Below, piece after piece: positions 24,803-34,257 of a stretch of 41,785 nucleotides of DNA; within the stretch, counting starts at the first letter, position 1; each line of letters starts with the position of its first letter. Under the pieces are notes generated by a model. The model ran no database searches. It was not told the DNA's origin and saw nothing but the letters and a program-made list of their open reading frames with translations. Position numbers and translations under genes: made by a program. Source of the DNA: Clostridium sp. ZS2-4 (GTDB lineage: Bacteria; Bacillota; Clostridia; Clostridiales; Clostridiaceae); NCBI RefSeq assembly GCF_026719745.1, contig NZ_JAPPRQ010000128.1, forward strand, positions 1 through 41,785, read 5' to 3'.

Positions 24803-24890
24803 GTTGCATTCAATACTTTTCATTGTATTAAAACCTTATCAAATATTTTTCATAAATTGATCATTTAACAATGAACATTGATAATTGTAA
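24803..24890. repeat. Dispersed ~90-bp palindromic repeat, copy 2
   Basis: It begins AGTTGCATTCAATAC and ends 'CATTGATAATTG', aligning along its whole length with copy 1 (11356-11445). Shared core blocks are 'CATTGTATTAAAAC' and 'CATAAATT'. The two ends are imperfect inverted copies, so it can fold into one long hairpin. It lies 16 bp beyond the noc stop. Confidence 0.7.
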
Positions 24891-24906
24891 ATATATATTG
24901 TATTTC

Positions 24907-25731
24907 TTATTTTTTAGGTATTGTTATTGTAACTTGAATTTTATCATCCAACTCTTTAGTTTTATATGTGGCATTGACACCATATTTATCAAACACTTGT
25001 TTTACAGTATTCATATATACTCTGGCACTGAATACTCCTTTGATTTTTTTCTTTGCGTCAACTGCTACTTCTTGTCCGCTGAGTTTTAATAACTCTTTGT
25101 TTATTAATTCCTCAGTATTTTTAACATTTAATGATTTCTTGATAACAATATCCAATACTTTCTTTTGAAGTTCGTTGGTTGGTAGCTTCAATAATGCTCT
25201 TGCATGTCTCTCTGTAAGTTTATTTTCCAATAATATTTTTCTGATACTTATATCTAATTTTAGAAGTCTCATCTTATTAGCAATAGTTGACTGTTTTTTA
25301 CCAATAACCTTTGCTAATTGTTCTTGAGTATAATTATGTTCTTTTATGAGATTATGATAAGCTTCTGCCTCTTCCAGATAGTTCAAATTTTCTCTTTGTA
25401 TATTCTCTAATAAAGCTATAGCTGCTGAATCTTTATCTGTAATATCTACAATTATAACTGGAACTTCCTCAAGTTTTAATTTTTTAGCAGCACGTAATCT
25501 TCTTTCCCCTGCAATAAGTTCATATTCAGACTCTCCAACCTTTCTTACAGAAAGAGGCTGAATTATTCCATATGACTCTATGGATTGTGCAAGTTCACTA
25601 ATGGTCTCATCATTAAAATATTTTCTTGGTTGATAAGCATTAGGAATAATTAAATCAGTAGATATATATTTAATATCTTTTTCCAAAATGATCCCATCCT
25701 CTTTTTTATTACTGACTACAAATTTTATCAT
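24907..25731 (-). CDS. noc: Nucleoid occlusion protein Noc (ParB paralogue)
   Basis: This 274-residue ParB-like protein has 'NAYQPRKYFNDETISELAQS', the CTP-binding 'GERRLRAAK' motif and a helix-turn-helix ('YTQEQLAKVIGKKQSTIANK'). It directly follows rsmG, the conserved place of noc; Noc binds its own sites and blocks division over the nucleoid. The N-terminus is charged, which could give a membrane-binding helix, but this is not clear. It may instead be a second Spo0J-like protein. A GAGGG ribosome binding site precedes the ATG. Confidence 0.85.
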   Translation of the reverse strand: MIKFVVSNKKEDGIILEKDIKYISTDLIIPNAYQPRKYFNDETISELAQSIESYGIIQPLSVRKVGESEYELIAGERRLRAAKKLKLEEVPVIIVDITDKDSAAIALLENIQRENLNYLEEAEAYHNLIKEHNYTQEQLAKVIGKKQSTIANKMRLLKLDISIRKILLENKLTERHARALLKLPTNELQKKVLDIVIKKSLNVKNTEELINKELLKLSGQEVAVDAKKKIKGVFSARVYMNTVKQVFDKYGVNATYKTKELDDKIQVTITIPKK

Positions 25732-25789
25732 TTTTCCCTCAAAACAATTTAACTTTTGTATTTTTCAACAAAGTCATATATATTGCATA

Positions 25790-26518
25790 CTATAAAGGTT
25801 TCTTAGTAATACTTCCAGCCTTTCTTGGATACTGCTTAGGAGTATTTTTAACTTTCTTAATAACAACTAAATTATGATTTAAATCACTATCTTCTATTTC
25901 TACCTCTATTACCTCTTCAATCTTTCCGCCTAAAGTTGAAATAGCATTTTTAGCCCCTTTTATTTCATCTTCAGCAGCAGGTCCTTTCATAGCTAGAAAA
26001 TAACCGCCAACTTTTACATATGGAATACAAAACTCACTTAAAACAGCTAAATTTGCAACTGCTCTTGAAACAACAGCATCATACTGTTGTCTATGCTGAG
26101 AATTAACTCCAAATTCCTCTGCTCTACCATGTATAGCAGTAACATCGTTTATATCTATTTTATATAATATATCCTCTAACACATTTATTCTTTTTTTTAA
26201 AGAATCCAAAAGAACTATATCAATATCCGGCTTTATTATCTTCATAGGTATACCTGGAAAGCCTCCACCAGTTCCTATATCGATTACCTTCTTAGCATTT
26301 TTCAGTGGTTCAAATTTAAATATCTTCATTGAATCAATGAAATGCTTTTTAATAATTCCCTCATCTTCTTTTATAGCAGTAAGATTTACTTTTTCATTCC
26401 ATTCTTTTAATAAATCTTTATATTTTATAAACTGTTCGTATTTTTTATCATCAAAGCTAAGCCCTACATTATCTGCAGCAATATTTAATATATTATAATA
26501 CTCTCTATTATCATTCAA
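25790..26518 (-). CDS. rsmG: 16S rRNA (guanine-N7)-methyltransferase RsmG
   Basis: The 242-residue enzyme methylates G527 of 16S rRNA. The SAM motif '[17 protein letters not shown]', '[12 protein letters not shown]' at the start, and '[13 protein letters not shown]' are diagnostic. The start is a TTG at 26518 with GGAGG 9 nt upstream. The longer frame to 26560 runs deep into mnmG and is not supported. It overlaps the mnmG stop by 8 bp, so translation is coupled. Confidence 0.95.
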   Translation of the reverse strand: MNDNREYYNILNIAADNVGLSFDDKKYEQFIKYKDLLKEWNEKVNLTAIKEDEGIIKKHFIDSMKIFKFEPLKNAKKVIDIGTGGGFPGIPMKIIKPDIDIVLLDSLKKRINVLEDILYKIDINDVTAIHGRAEEFGVNSQHRQQYDAVVSRAVANLAVLSEFCIPYVKVGGYFLAMKGPAAEDEIKGAKNAISTLGGKIEEVIEVEIEDSDLNHNLVVIKKVKNTPKQYPRKAGSITKKPL

Positions 26519-28412
26519 TAGATTTATCCTCCTTATTAACCTGTCGATTATATTGCTCAAGTGCTACTAAAAGTACAGATATATCTGCTGGAGATACTCC
26601 TGAAATTCTAGACGCCTGACCAAGATTTACTGGCTTCATTTTATCCAACTTTTGAATTGCTTCAATTCGAAGTCCTTTTACAGATTTATAATCAAATTTC
26701 TCAGGGATTAATCTATTTTCCATCTTCTTAAATTGTTTTACTTGCTCTAGCTGCTTTTGGATGTATCCTTCGTATTTAGATGTTATATTAATTTGTTCTT
26801 GAACATCCTCTGGTAAATCTGGTCTGTTTTCATCTAATTCTTTTACTATAAAATAGTTTAATTCAGGCCTCTTTATAAGCTCATAAATACTTATAGGTTT
26901 TCTTAATGCAACAGAATCCATACTCTCTAAAAATTCATTTACTTCTTTTTTATTGGTTATCTGCACATTTTTAATTCTTTCTATTTCGTTTTCAATGTCT
27001 TCTTTTCTCTTTAAGAATTTACTATATCTTTCTTCAGTAACTAACCCAACCTTATATCCCATTTCTGTTAATCTTAAATCTGCGTTGTCCTGTCTTAATA
27101 TTAATCTATGTTCTGAACGTGAAGTCATCATTCTGTAAGGTTCGTTTGTACCTTTAGTTACTAAATCATCTATTAATACACCTATATATGCATCTGATCT
27201 CTTTAATACAAAAGGATCTTTTCCTTGAACTTTAATAGCAGCATTTATACCAGCTATTAACCCTTGACCAGCTGCTTCCTCATAACCAGAACTTCCATTC
27301 ATCTGACCTGCTGAAAATAATCCATCTATATTTTTAAATTCCAATGAAAGCTTTAATTGAGTAGGATCTATACAGTCATATTCGATTGCATATGCGGTCC
27401 TCATCATCTCAACATTTTCAAGACCAGGAACTGTTCTCATCATTTTGATTTGAACATCCTCAGGTAATGAACTTGACATTCCACCTACATACATCTCTTC
27501 AGTATTTTCGCCTTCTGGTTCAATAAAAATCTGATGCTTTTGCTTCTCAGGAAATCTCATAATCTTATCTTCAAAAGAAGGACAGTATCTTGGACCTACA
27601 CTTTTAATTGAACCATTATATAATGGAGATCTATGAATGTTTTCAAGTATAATTTTCTTTGTTTCTTCATTAGTGTACGTTAAATAGCATGAAATCTGAT
27701 CTTTTTCTATATTTTCACTCATAAAAGAGAAAGGAACAATCTTTTCATCACCTTTTTGCTCATCCATTTTTGAGAAATCTACAGATCTTCTGTTAATTCT
27801 AGCTGGAGTTCCTGTTTTAAATCTTTTTAATTTAATTCCATTTTCTATTAAGCTTTGCGATAAATAATTTGCTCCTGAAAGTCCACTTGGTCCTTCTTCA
27901 AAGCTTAAATCTCCAATTATTATTCTAGACTTTAAGTAGGTACCTGTTGCAAGTATGATAGCTTTTGTATTGTAATAAGCTCCATTTTTGGTAACTATAC
28001 CTTTTACCTTTCCGTCTTCAATATCTATTTTTACTATTTCAGCCTGTCTCAAATTGAGATTTTCAGTTGTTTCTAAAATATGTTTCATTCTATCTGCATA
28101 TTGTTTTTTATCCGCCTGTGCACGAAGTGAGTGTACAGCTGGACCTTTGGAAGTATTTAACATCCTGGATTGAATATAGGTATTATCAATATTTATACCC
28201 ATTTCTCCACCTAATGCATCTATTTCTTTAACTAAATGCCCTTTAGCTGTTCCCCCAACATTAGGATTACATGGCATCATTGCTACACTAGCTAGATCTG
28301 TAGCACATACTAAAGTTTTCATACCTAATCTTGCACTGGCAAGTGAGGCTTCACACCCAGCATGACCTGCACCAATTACAACAACATCAAACTCTCCTCC
28401 ATAATAGCTCAT
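26511..28412 (-). CDS. mnmG: tRNA uridine-5-carboxymethylaminomethyl synthesis enzyme MnmG (GidA)
   Basis: This 633-residue FAD protein works with MnmE to modify U34 of tRNAs. The Rossmann FAD motif '[14 protein letters not shown]' starts at residue 10 (GxGxxG 14-19), followed by '[20 protein letters not shown]' and '[12 protein letters not shown]'. The C-terminal helical domain ends '[19 protein letters not shown]'. It lies 12 bp after mnmE, so the two partners are co-transcribed. Confidence 0.98.
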   Translation of the reverse strand: MSYYGGEFDVVVIGAGHAGCEASLASARLGMKTLVCATDLASVAMMPCNPNVGGTAKGHLVKEIDALGGEMGINIDNTYIQSRMLNTSKGPAVHSLRAQADKKQYADRMKHILETTENLNLRQAEIVKIDIEDGKVKGIVTKNGAYYNTKAIILATGTYLKSRIIIGDLSFEEGPSGLSGANYLSQSLIENGIKLKRFKTGTPARINRRSVDFSKMDEQKGDEKIVPFSFMSENIEKDQISCYLTYTNEETKKIILENIHRSPLYNGSIKSVGPRYCPSFEDKIMRFPEKQKHQIFIEPEGENTEEMYVGGMSSSLPEDVQIKMMRTVPGLENVEMMRTAYAIEYDCIDPTQLKLSLEFKNIDGLFSAGQMNGSSGYEEAAGQGLIAGINAAIKVQGKDPFVLKRSDAYIGVLIDDLVTKGTNEPYRMMTSRSEHRLILRQDNADLRLTEMGYKVGLVTEERYSKFLKRKEDIENEIERIKNVQITNKKEVNEFLESMDSVALRKPISIYELIKRPELNYFIVKELDENRPDLPEDVQEQINITSKYEGYIQKQLEQVKQFKKMENRLIPEKFDYKSVKGLRIEAIQKLDKMKPVNLGQASRISGVSPADISVLLVALEQYNRQVNKEDKSIE

Positions 28413-28424
28413 ACTTCACTCTCC

Positions 28425-29804
28425 TTACTTTCCTAAACAAAATTTGGAAAATATTTTATCTATAATATCTTCTTCAACTGTATCTCCACTAATCTCTCCT
28501 AAATTGCTCCATCCATTTCTGAGATCAATAGATGCCAAATCAATAGCAAAAGTATTATTAAGTGCTTCTCTAGCTGAAATTAAGCTCTCTTTTGCTCTAA
28601 TCAAAGCTTCTTTGTGTCTTGTATTTGTTATCATAACTTCCTTTGCTCTAATTTTCCCACTGAAGAACAAGTCTTTTATTGCTTTTTTGAACTCATCTAA
28701 TCCTTCTCCAGTTTTAGCTGAGATTCTTATTATATAATTAGCGTCTAATTTTTTAATTTCATTCTTATCTATTGTATCATCTAAATCACTTTTATTTAAT
28801 AGTACAATGTACTTTTTATCTTTAATAAATTCTATTATTTCTTTATCTTCGTCACTTAATTCTCTACTTAAGTCTAAAACTAAAACTACCAAATCTGCAT
28901 TTTCTATCTTTTCTCTAGATTTTTCTACACCTATTTTTTCAACTACATCTTCTGTTTCTCTTATTCCAGCTGTATCTATTATCTTTACAGGTATCCCGTC
29001 AATATTCATGTATTCTTCTATAACATCTCTAGTTGTACCTGGTATCTCTGTAACTATTGCTCTAGTTTCCATAAGAAGAGCATTTAACAGTGATGACTTA
29101 CCTACATTAGGTTTTCCAACAATTACAGTGCTTAACCCTTCTCTTAATATCTTGCCTTCATCAGCACTACTTAATAATACCTCAACTTCTTCTAGTAATT
29201 CTTTTATATCTTCCTGAGCCTTATCTGCAGTTACTTCCTCTAAATCGTCTTCTGGATAATCTACTGTAGCTTCAATATGAGCAATAATTTCTAATAATTT
29301 ATCTCTCATAATCATTATTTCTCTGGAAATTTTACCTTCTGACTGTTCTAAAGCTGATTTCATACTTAATTCAGTCTTAGCATTTATTATATCTATAACA
29401 GCTTCAGCTTGAGATAAGTCAATTCTTCCATTTAAAAATGCCCTTTTAGTAAACTCTCCTGGTTCAGCAAGTCTAGCTCCTGCCTTTACAACCTCTTCAA
29501 GTATTCTTCTAGTAACTATAACTCCACCGTGGCAGTTTATTTCTAATGTGTCCTCAGCTGTAAAACTTCTCGGTCCTTGCATATAGCTAACTATTACTTC
29601 ATCTAATCTTTCTCTTGTTTCTTTATCCACAATATGTCCATATCTCATTGTATATGTTTTTATATCATCTAACTTCCTAGCATTTTTGCCTTCAAAAATG
29701 CAGCTTATTATTTCTAGGGCTTTATCACCAGATACTCTTATTATAGATACTCCACTTTCACCTAAATTTGTTGCAATTGCTGCTATAGTATCAAATTCTT
29801 TCAT
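28425..29804 (-). CDS. mnmE: tRNA modification GTPase MnmE (TrmE)
   Basis: The 459-residue protein has an N-terminal folate-binding domain ('[20 protein letters not shown]'), a helical domain, and an inserted G domain with G1 'GKPNVGKS' (230-237), G3 'DTAG', and G4 'NKSD'. The C-terminus 'SKFCLGK' supplies the catalytic Cys of the CxGK motif. It partners MnmG. Confidence 0.98.
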   Translation of the reverse strand: MKEFDTIAAIATNLGESGVSIIRVSGDKALEIISCIFEGKNARKLDDIKTYTMRYGHIVDKETRERLDEVIVSYMQGPRSFTAEDTLEINCHGGVIVTRRILEEVVKAGARLAEPGEFTKRAFLNGRIDLSQAEAVIDIINAKTELSMKSALEQSEGKISREIMIMRDKLLEIIAHIEATVDYPEDDLEEVTADKAQEDIKELLEEVEVLLSSADEGKILREGLSTVIVGKPNVGKSSLLNALLMETRAIVTEIPGTTRDVIEEYMNIDGIPVKIIDTAGIRETEDVVEKIGVEKSREKIENADLVVLVLDLSRELSDEDKEIIEFIKDKKYIVLLNKSDLDDTIDKNEIKKLDANYIIRISAKTGEGLDEFKKAIKDLFFSGKIRAKEVMITNTRHKEALIRAKESLISAREALNNTFAIDLASIDLRNGWSNLGEISGDTVEEDIIDKIFSKFCLGK

Positions 29805-29864
29805 CTTTTTTCATCCCTTCATCTTCTATATGTTATTTTTTGATACAAAAAGACTAAAAAAAGT

Positions 29865-29893
29865 AAAAGAAAGCCCCTTAGGCTTTCTTTTTT
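29865..29893. terminator. Terminator overlapping the end of khpB
   Basis: AAAAGAAAGCC (29865-29875) pairs with GGCTTTCTTTT (29881-29891) over a 5-nt loop. The right arm is the last codons of khpB (stop at 29878). T-rich tracts flank both sides. It may reduce read-through into mnmE, which could therefore have its own promoter. Confidence 0.7.
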
Positions 29894-30507
29894 AAATCAA
29901 TAACAACTCTTCTATGCGGCTCTTCACCTTCACTGTATGTAACTATAGATGCTTCATCTTGAAGAGCCGAATGAATAACCCTTCTCTCATAAGGATTCAT
30001 TGGTTCAAGTTTTACAGCTTTATTAGTCTTTCTTACTTTGTAAGCCATCTTTCCTGCAAGCCTTTTTAAGGTTTCTTCCCTTTTAGCCCTATAATTTTCA
30101 GTATCTAAAGTAATTTTTTTATATTTACCTTCATTATCCTTGTTTACAGCTAAATTAACTAAATATTGAAGAGAATCTAAAGTTTCTCCTCTATATCCTA
30201 TTATTAATCCCATATTAGGTCCTATGAGATTAATCTTTATTACATCTTTTTCTTCTGTAACTTTAATTTCTGATAATATTCCCATTGAGTCTAAAACTTT
30301 TCTTAAAAAGTCTTTGGCCTCATCTTTATAGTCCTTTTTAACAGTAACCTTGACTTTTGCTTCTTTTCCCTTAAAAATCTTAAATAACCCTTTACTGCCT
30401 TCATCTATTACTTCTATTTCAACTTTATCTTCAGTTACATTAAGAACCTTTAAAGCATTTTGAACAGCCTCTTCAACTGTTCTACCAGCCATTTCTATAG
30501 ATTTCAT
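29878..30507 (-). CDS. khpB: RNA-binding protein KhpB (Jag/EloR)
   Basis: The 209-residue protein has an N-terminal Jag_N domain ('GRTVEEAVQNALKVLNVTED'), a KH domain ('NLIGPNMGLIIGYRGETLDS') and a C-terminal R3H domain ('RRVIHSALQDEASIVTYSEG', 'EEPHRRVVIDLKKKA'). It binds RNA and links to cell elongation in relatives. The start was moved from 30555 to the ATG at 30507, which has AGGTG 8 nt upstream. It sits in the usual place between yidC and mnmE. Confidence 0.95.
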   Translation of the reverse strand: MKSIEMAGRTVEEAVQNALKVLNVTEDKVEIEVIDEGSKGLFKIFKGKEAKVKVTVKKDYKDEAKDFLRKVLDSMGILSEIKVTEEKDVIKINLIGPNMGLIIGYRGETLDSLQYLVNLAVNKDNEGKYKKITLDTENYRAKREETLKRLAGKMAYKVRKTNKAVKLEPMNPYERRVIHSALQDEASIVTYSEGEEPHRRVVIDLKKKA

Positions 30508-30571
30508 GCGTAAGACACCTGCCCTTCCCAAACTACTATCACTCAAGGCAAACACTGTATTCTATTATCTC

Positions 30572-31303
30572 TTATTCTAATCCTTCTTTAAGAGCTTTTT
30601 TTGATTCCAAGTTTTTCATAAATATAGTTTGACCTATTTGGAATAAATTATTTGTTACCCAGTATAATACTAATGCTGATGTAAATTTAAAACTCATCCA
30701 AGTTATGAATATAGACATTCCTATATTCATAGTACCCATTTGTTTTGATTGAGCACTATCTCCAGCTTTATTTCCCATTAAAAGTGTTGAAAAATATGTT
30801 GTTGCCCCTGATACAACAGGTAAAATCCATGTAGCTGGATCTGACATACTTGCAGGAGCTGCTAAATTATTTAGCCACAAGAATTTTACTCCCTCTATTC
30901 CTGGCAAATTCATAAACACAGCATATAATGCTATAAGTATAGGCCATTGAAGCAAAATTGGTAAACATCCACCTAGAGGACTTACACCATGTTTTTTATA
31001 AAGCTTCATCATCTCTTGCTGCTGTCGTTGTGGGTCATTTTTATGTTTTTCTTGAAGCTTTTTCATTTCTGGTTGAATTTCATTCATTTTTACTGTAGAT
31101 CTTATTTGCTTATAATTTAATGGGAATAATATTAATCTAATAATTATGGTAACTAAAATAATAGATAATCCATAAGAAAGATTTGCATTTGGTATAAGGG
31201 AATGTACTCCATTATGTATGTATTCAAAGAACTTGACTAATGCATTATTCAACCAATCTATTTTGAAAACAACTGCTGCATAATTCATTAAAAGAACATT
31301 CAA
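30572..31303 (-). CDS. yidC: Membrane protein insertase YidC/OxaA
   Basis: The 243-residue insertase has five membrane segments and the family block 'MKLYKKHGVSPLGGCLPILL' with Arg in 'IIIRLILFPL' on the inner groove. No lipoprotein signal Cys is visible, unlike Bacillus SpoIIIJ. The start is a TTG at 31303, with GGAGG 9 nt upstream. It inserts membrane proteins with or without SecYEG. It lies between yidD and khpB. Confidence 0.95.
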   Translation of the reverse strand: MNVLLMNYAAVVFKIDWLNNALVKFFEYIHNGVHSLIPNANLSYGLSIILVTIIIRLILFPLNYKQIRSTVKMNEIQPEMKKLQEKHKNDPQRQQQEMMKLYKKHGVSPLGGCLPILLQWPILIALYAVFMNLPGIEGVKFLWLNNLAAPASMSDPATWILPVVSGATTYFSTLLMGNKAGDSAQSKQMGTMNIGMSIFITWMSFKFTSALVLYWVTNNLFQIGQTIFMKNLESKKALKEGLE

Positions 31304-31323
31304 CTTTTAAGCCCTCCTTAAGA

Positions 31324-31533
31324 CTATTTAACAGGATCATATCCACCTTTGCTAAATGGATTACATCGCACTATTCTTTTTATAGCCATAATACCACCCT
31401 TTAAAGCTCCATATTTTTGTATTGCTTCTATAGCATATTGAGAACACGTCGGATAAAACCTGCAACATGGTCTTTTAAAAGGTGAAATATACTTTCTATA
31501 AAATTTTATTACATTAATTAATATTTTTTTCAT
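31324..31533 (-). CDS. yidD: Membrane protein insertion efficiency factor YidD
   Basis: The 69-residue protein has the full signature '[20 protein letters not shown]' followed by '[17 protein letters not shown]', and ends '[14 protein letters not shown]'. The N-terminal amphipathic helix is basic. It helps YidC-dependent insertion. It follows rnpA with a 2-bp gap, so it is probably translated by coupling, as its own ribosome binding site is weak. Confidence 0.97.
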   Translation of the reverse strand: MKKILINVIKFYRKYISPFKRPCCRFYPTCSQYAIEAIQKYGALKGGIMAIKRIVRCNPFSKGGYDPVK

Positions 31534-31535
31534 AA

Positions 31536-31877
31536 CTAATCACTTAAACCTGATTTTTTAAATAGATTAATTGCCGCACTTTCTATTTCTTTATAACTTC
31601 TGTCTTTGCTAGTATTTCTAGCAATAAAAATGAAATCATGACCTTTTTTTAAATTACTGCAATTCAATCTGTATCCTTCACCTATCAATCTCTTAACTCT
31701 ACTTCTAACTACACTATTTCCTACTTTTTTACTAACTGATATACCAACTCGATTTATGTCTACATTTCTACTATTCTTATATACATACAATACTAATAAA
31801 TGATTAGAATATGATTTACCTTTTTTGTATACTCTTCGAAATTCTAAATTTTTTCTAATTCTTTCTTCTCTTCTCAT
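31536..31877 (-). CDS. rnpA: Ribonuclease P protein component
   Basis: The 113-residue basic protein has '[20 protein letters not shown]' and the RNR motif region '[18 protein letters not shown]', diagnostic of RnpA. It joins RNase P RNA to trim tRNA 5' ends. GGAG lies 11 nt upstream of the ATG. It is the second gene after rpmH. A hairpin (TTTTTCTGC-AAC-GCAGAAAAA-like, about 31891-31914) lies in the spacer just before its ribosome binding site. Confidence 0.97.
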   Translation of the reverse strand: MRREERIRKNLEFRRVYKKGKSYSNHLLVLYVYKNSRNVDINRVGISVSKKVGNSVVRSRVKRLIGEGYRLNCSNLKKGHDFIFIARNTSKDRSYKEIESAAINLFKKSGLSD

Positions 31878-31934
31878 TATATTAGGTACTCCTTTTTTTT
31901 CTGCAGTTGCAGAAAAAGGCCACTAAAGCGGCCC

Positions 31935-32069
31935 TTATGCTGTCAATTTCTTTCTTCCTTTTTGTCTTCTTTTTCTAAGAATGTTTCTTCCTGATAAAGT
32001 CTTCATTCTTTTTCTGAAACCATGTTCTTTCTTTCTTTGTCTTTTCTTAGGTTGAAAAGTCATCTTCAT
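31935..32069 (-). CDS. rpmH: 50S ribosomal protein L34
   Basis: The 44-residue very basic protein begins '[20 protein letters not shown]' and continues '[20 protein letters not shown]', the full length of L34. The ATG at 32069 is preceded by GGGGGTG 8 nt upstream; an in-frame ATG two codons later is possible but less well spaced. It heads the minus-strand rpmH-rnpA-yidD-yidC-khpB run and borders oriC. Confidence 0.98.
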   Translation of the reverse strand: MKMTFQPKKRQRKKEHGFRKRMKTLSGRNILRKRRQKGRKKLTA

Positions 32070-32640
32070 TCTGGTACACCCCCTTTATCTGCTCTTTCAC
32101 TTTATAGCTAAGCAAATGCATATTATCTAAAAGTAGTTTTACTATTAAATTATATATATACACCTTTGTAATGTCAAGATTATGGTTTATTGTTGATAAT
32201 TTTTTATTTTTAAAAATACTTTTTGTGGATAAATTCTTGAATACACTCTTTTCTTTTGTTATTATTAATCTTGACTGTTGATAATTTATTAAAATTCTAA
32301 TTTATGCACAGGTTGTGGACAAATTTGTGTATAACTTGTTCAATTCCTTGTATAATCAGCGTTTTATTTTATATTTTAGACTTATTTTCTTATTTTATTC
32401 ATATTCTTTGATTGTGTATACATATTTTTAAAATCTGTTAATAACTTTTTTTATTTTTATGTTTTCAACATAATTATACACATGTGAATATTTTTTTGTT
32501 TATTTGTCAACAACCTATAATAATTAGTGTATATGTTGTTAGTAAGTTGTTTATTAGTTGTGATTTAACTTTTTTACTTACTATTTTGATAAAAATTTTT
32601 TTTATTTTTTACGTATTACGTACGGACTGGAGGCCAAAAG
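32070..32640. other. oriC: oriC, left part (rpmH-dnaA spacer)
   Basis: This 571-bp non-coding stretch is very AT-rich. Perfect DnaA boxes (TTATNCACA or its complement) lie at 32224-32232, 32302-32310, 32326-32334 and 32474-32482. One-mismatch boxes lie at 32314-32322, 32413-32421 and 32483-32491. The clusters at 32302-32334 and 32474-32491 are tight. A TATAAT at 32516-32521 may belong to a dnaA promoter. No reading frame is convincing. Confidence 0.9.
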
Positions 32641-33996
32641 ATGAATGCCCAACTAGAACAATTATGGACAAAAACTTTGAATATAGTCAAGGGCGAACTC
32701 ACAGAAGTAAGTTTTAATACCTGGATTAAAAGTATAGTCCCTATATCAATTGAAGCAGATACTATTAAATTGGAAGTTCCTAATGATTTTACAAGAGGCA
32801 TTCTTGAAAGTAGGTATAAAGATTTAATAATTAATGCAATCAAATTAATTACTTCTAAAAAGTATAGAATAGAATTTTTAATATTTTCTGAGGAAACCTC
32901 TTCAGAATCCGAAAACTTACCCAATAATATGAAGAAAGATAAAAATAATATTGTTGTTAATGATGAAATGTCTTCAACTTTAAATCCTAAGTATACATTT
33001 AACTCTTTCGTTATAGGTAATAGTAACAGATTTGCACATGCTGCCTCTCTTGCTGTCGCTGAAGCTCCAGCAAAAGCCTACAACCCATTATTTATATACG
33101 GAGGCGTAGGACTTGGAAAAACCCATTTAATGCATGCTATAGGACATTATATATTACAGAATAATCCTAAATCAAAAGTTGTTTACGTTTCTTCAGAGAA
33201 ATTTACAAATGAACTTATAAACTCTATTAAAGATGATAAAAATGTTGACTTTAGAAATAAATATAGAAATGTTGATGTTTTATTAATAGATGACATACAG
33301 TTCATAGCAGGCAAGGAAAGAACCCAAGAAGAATTTTTCCATACCTTTAACGCTCTCTATGAAGCTGATAAACAGATTATTCTATCTAGTGACAGACCAC
33401 CAAAAGAGATTCCTACATTGGAAGATAGACTTCGTTCAAGATTTGAGTGGGGATTAATAGCTGATATTCAAGCCCCTGATTTTGAAACAAGAATAGCTAT
33501 TTTAAAAAAGAAGGCAGATGTAGAAAATTTAAATATACCGAATGAAGTTATGGTATATATAGCAACAAAAATAAAATCAAACATTAGAGAACTTGAAGGT
33601 GCGTTAATTAGAATAGTAGCATATTCATCATTAACAAATAAAGAAATAAGCGTAGATCTGGCAGCTGAAGCTTTAAAAGACATAATCTCTAATGAACAAA
33701 ATAAGCAAGTAACTATTGATCTTATTCAAGATATTGTAGCAAACTATTTTAATTTAAAAGTTGATGAGCTTAAATCATCTAGACGTACCAGAAATATTGC
33801 TTTTCCAAGGCAAATAGCCATGTATCTAAGTCGAAAACTTACAGATATGTCTCTACCTAAAATAGGAGAAGAATTTGGAGGTCGTGATCATACTACTGTT
33901 ATTCATGCTTATGAAAAGATTTCTACAAACTTAAAAAAGGATGAATCTCTAAAAAATGTTATAAATGACTTAACTAAAAAAATAAATAATAAATAA
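32641..33996 (+). CDS. dnaA: Chromosomal replication initiator DnaA
   Basis: The 451-residue initiator has domain I ('[20 protein letters not shown]'), an acidic linker (about 82-110), the AAA+ domain with Walker A 'GGVGLGKT' (154-161) and Walker B '[10 protein letters not shown]', and the domain IV DNA-binding helix '[16 protein letters not shown]'. It binds DnaA boxes and, with ATP, opens the origin. The ATG at 32641 has TGGAGG 9-10 nt upstream. It sits inside oriC, between the two box clusters. Confidence 0.98.
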   Translation: MNAQLEQLWTKTLNIVKGELTEVSFNTWIKSIVPISIEADTIKLEVPNDFTRGILESRYKDLIINAIKLITSKKYRIEFLIFSEETSSESENLPNNMKKDKNNIVVNDEMSSTLNPKYTFNSFVIGNSNRFAHAASLAVAEAPAKAYNPLFIYGGVGLGKTHLMHAIGHYILQNNPKSKVVYVSSEKFTNELINSIKDDKNVDFRNKYRNVDVLLIDDIQFIAGKERTQEEFFHTFNALYEADKQIILSSDRPPKEIPTLEDRLRSRFEWGLIADIQAPDFETRIAILKKKADVENLNIPNEVMVYIATKIKSNIRELEGALIRIVAYSSLTNKEISVDLAAEALKDIISNEQNKQVTIDLIQDIVANYFNLKVDELKSSRRTRNIAFPRQIAMYLSRKLTDMSLPKIGEEFGGRDHTTVIHAYEKISTNLKKDESLKNVINDLTKKINNK

Positions 33997-34257
33997 TTAA
34001 CAATTGTTTATAATATATTTTTAATTGTATGTGGATAAAATTTTAATACACTATTTTATTTTTTTATTGTGGATAAGACCCAAATTTATTCTATGACTTA
34101 TCCACAATAATTTTTGCTTTAATTTCCGCTTATTTTCTAGGCTGGACATAGTTTTCCACATACCCACAGCCCCTACTACTATTACTACTATATTTTTATA
34201 TAATATCTTATCTATTTTAAACAAACTTTCAATGTGGATAAAGGAGGTTCTTTATTA
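33997..34257. other. oriC: oriC, right part (dnaA-dnaN spacer)
   Basis: 261 non-coding bp. Perfect DnaA boxes lie at 34030-34038, 34068-34076, 34098-34106 and 34233-34241, with a one-mismatch box TTTTCCACA at 34152-34160. The last two lead into a GC-rich stretch, the DnaA-trio and an AT-rich segment (see next entry). This is the usual unwinding side in Bacillus-type bipartite origins. Confidence 0.93.
34152..34222 (+). other. Basal unwinding system: DnaA box, GC stretch, DnaA-trio, unwinding element
   Basis: TTTTCCACA (34152-34160) is followed by 'CCCACAGCCCC', then CTACTACTATTACTACTA (34173-34190), six 3-mers reading TAG/TAA on the opposite strand. The AT-only 'TATTTTTATATAATATC' comes next. 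This matches the DnaA-trio arrangement known from Bacillus, where DnaA extends from a box onto the strand it opens. Confidence 0.88.

Noticed and set aside
24871-25089. Small plus-strand frame over the noc 3' end and repeat copy 2
   Set aside because: No ribosome binding site; it is antisense to noc.
26519-26560. Longer start of rsmG inside mnmG
   Set aside because: No ribosome binding site, and the TTG at 26518 fits the family N-terminus.
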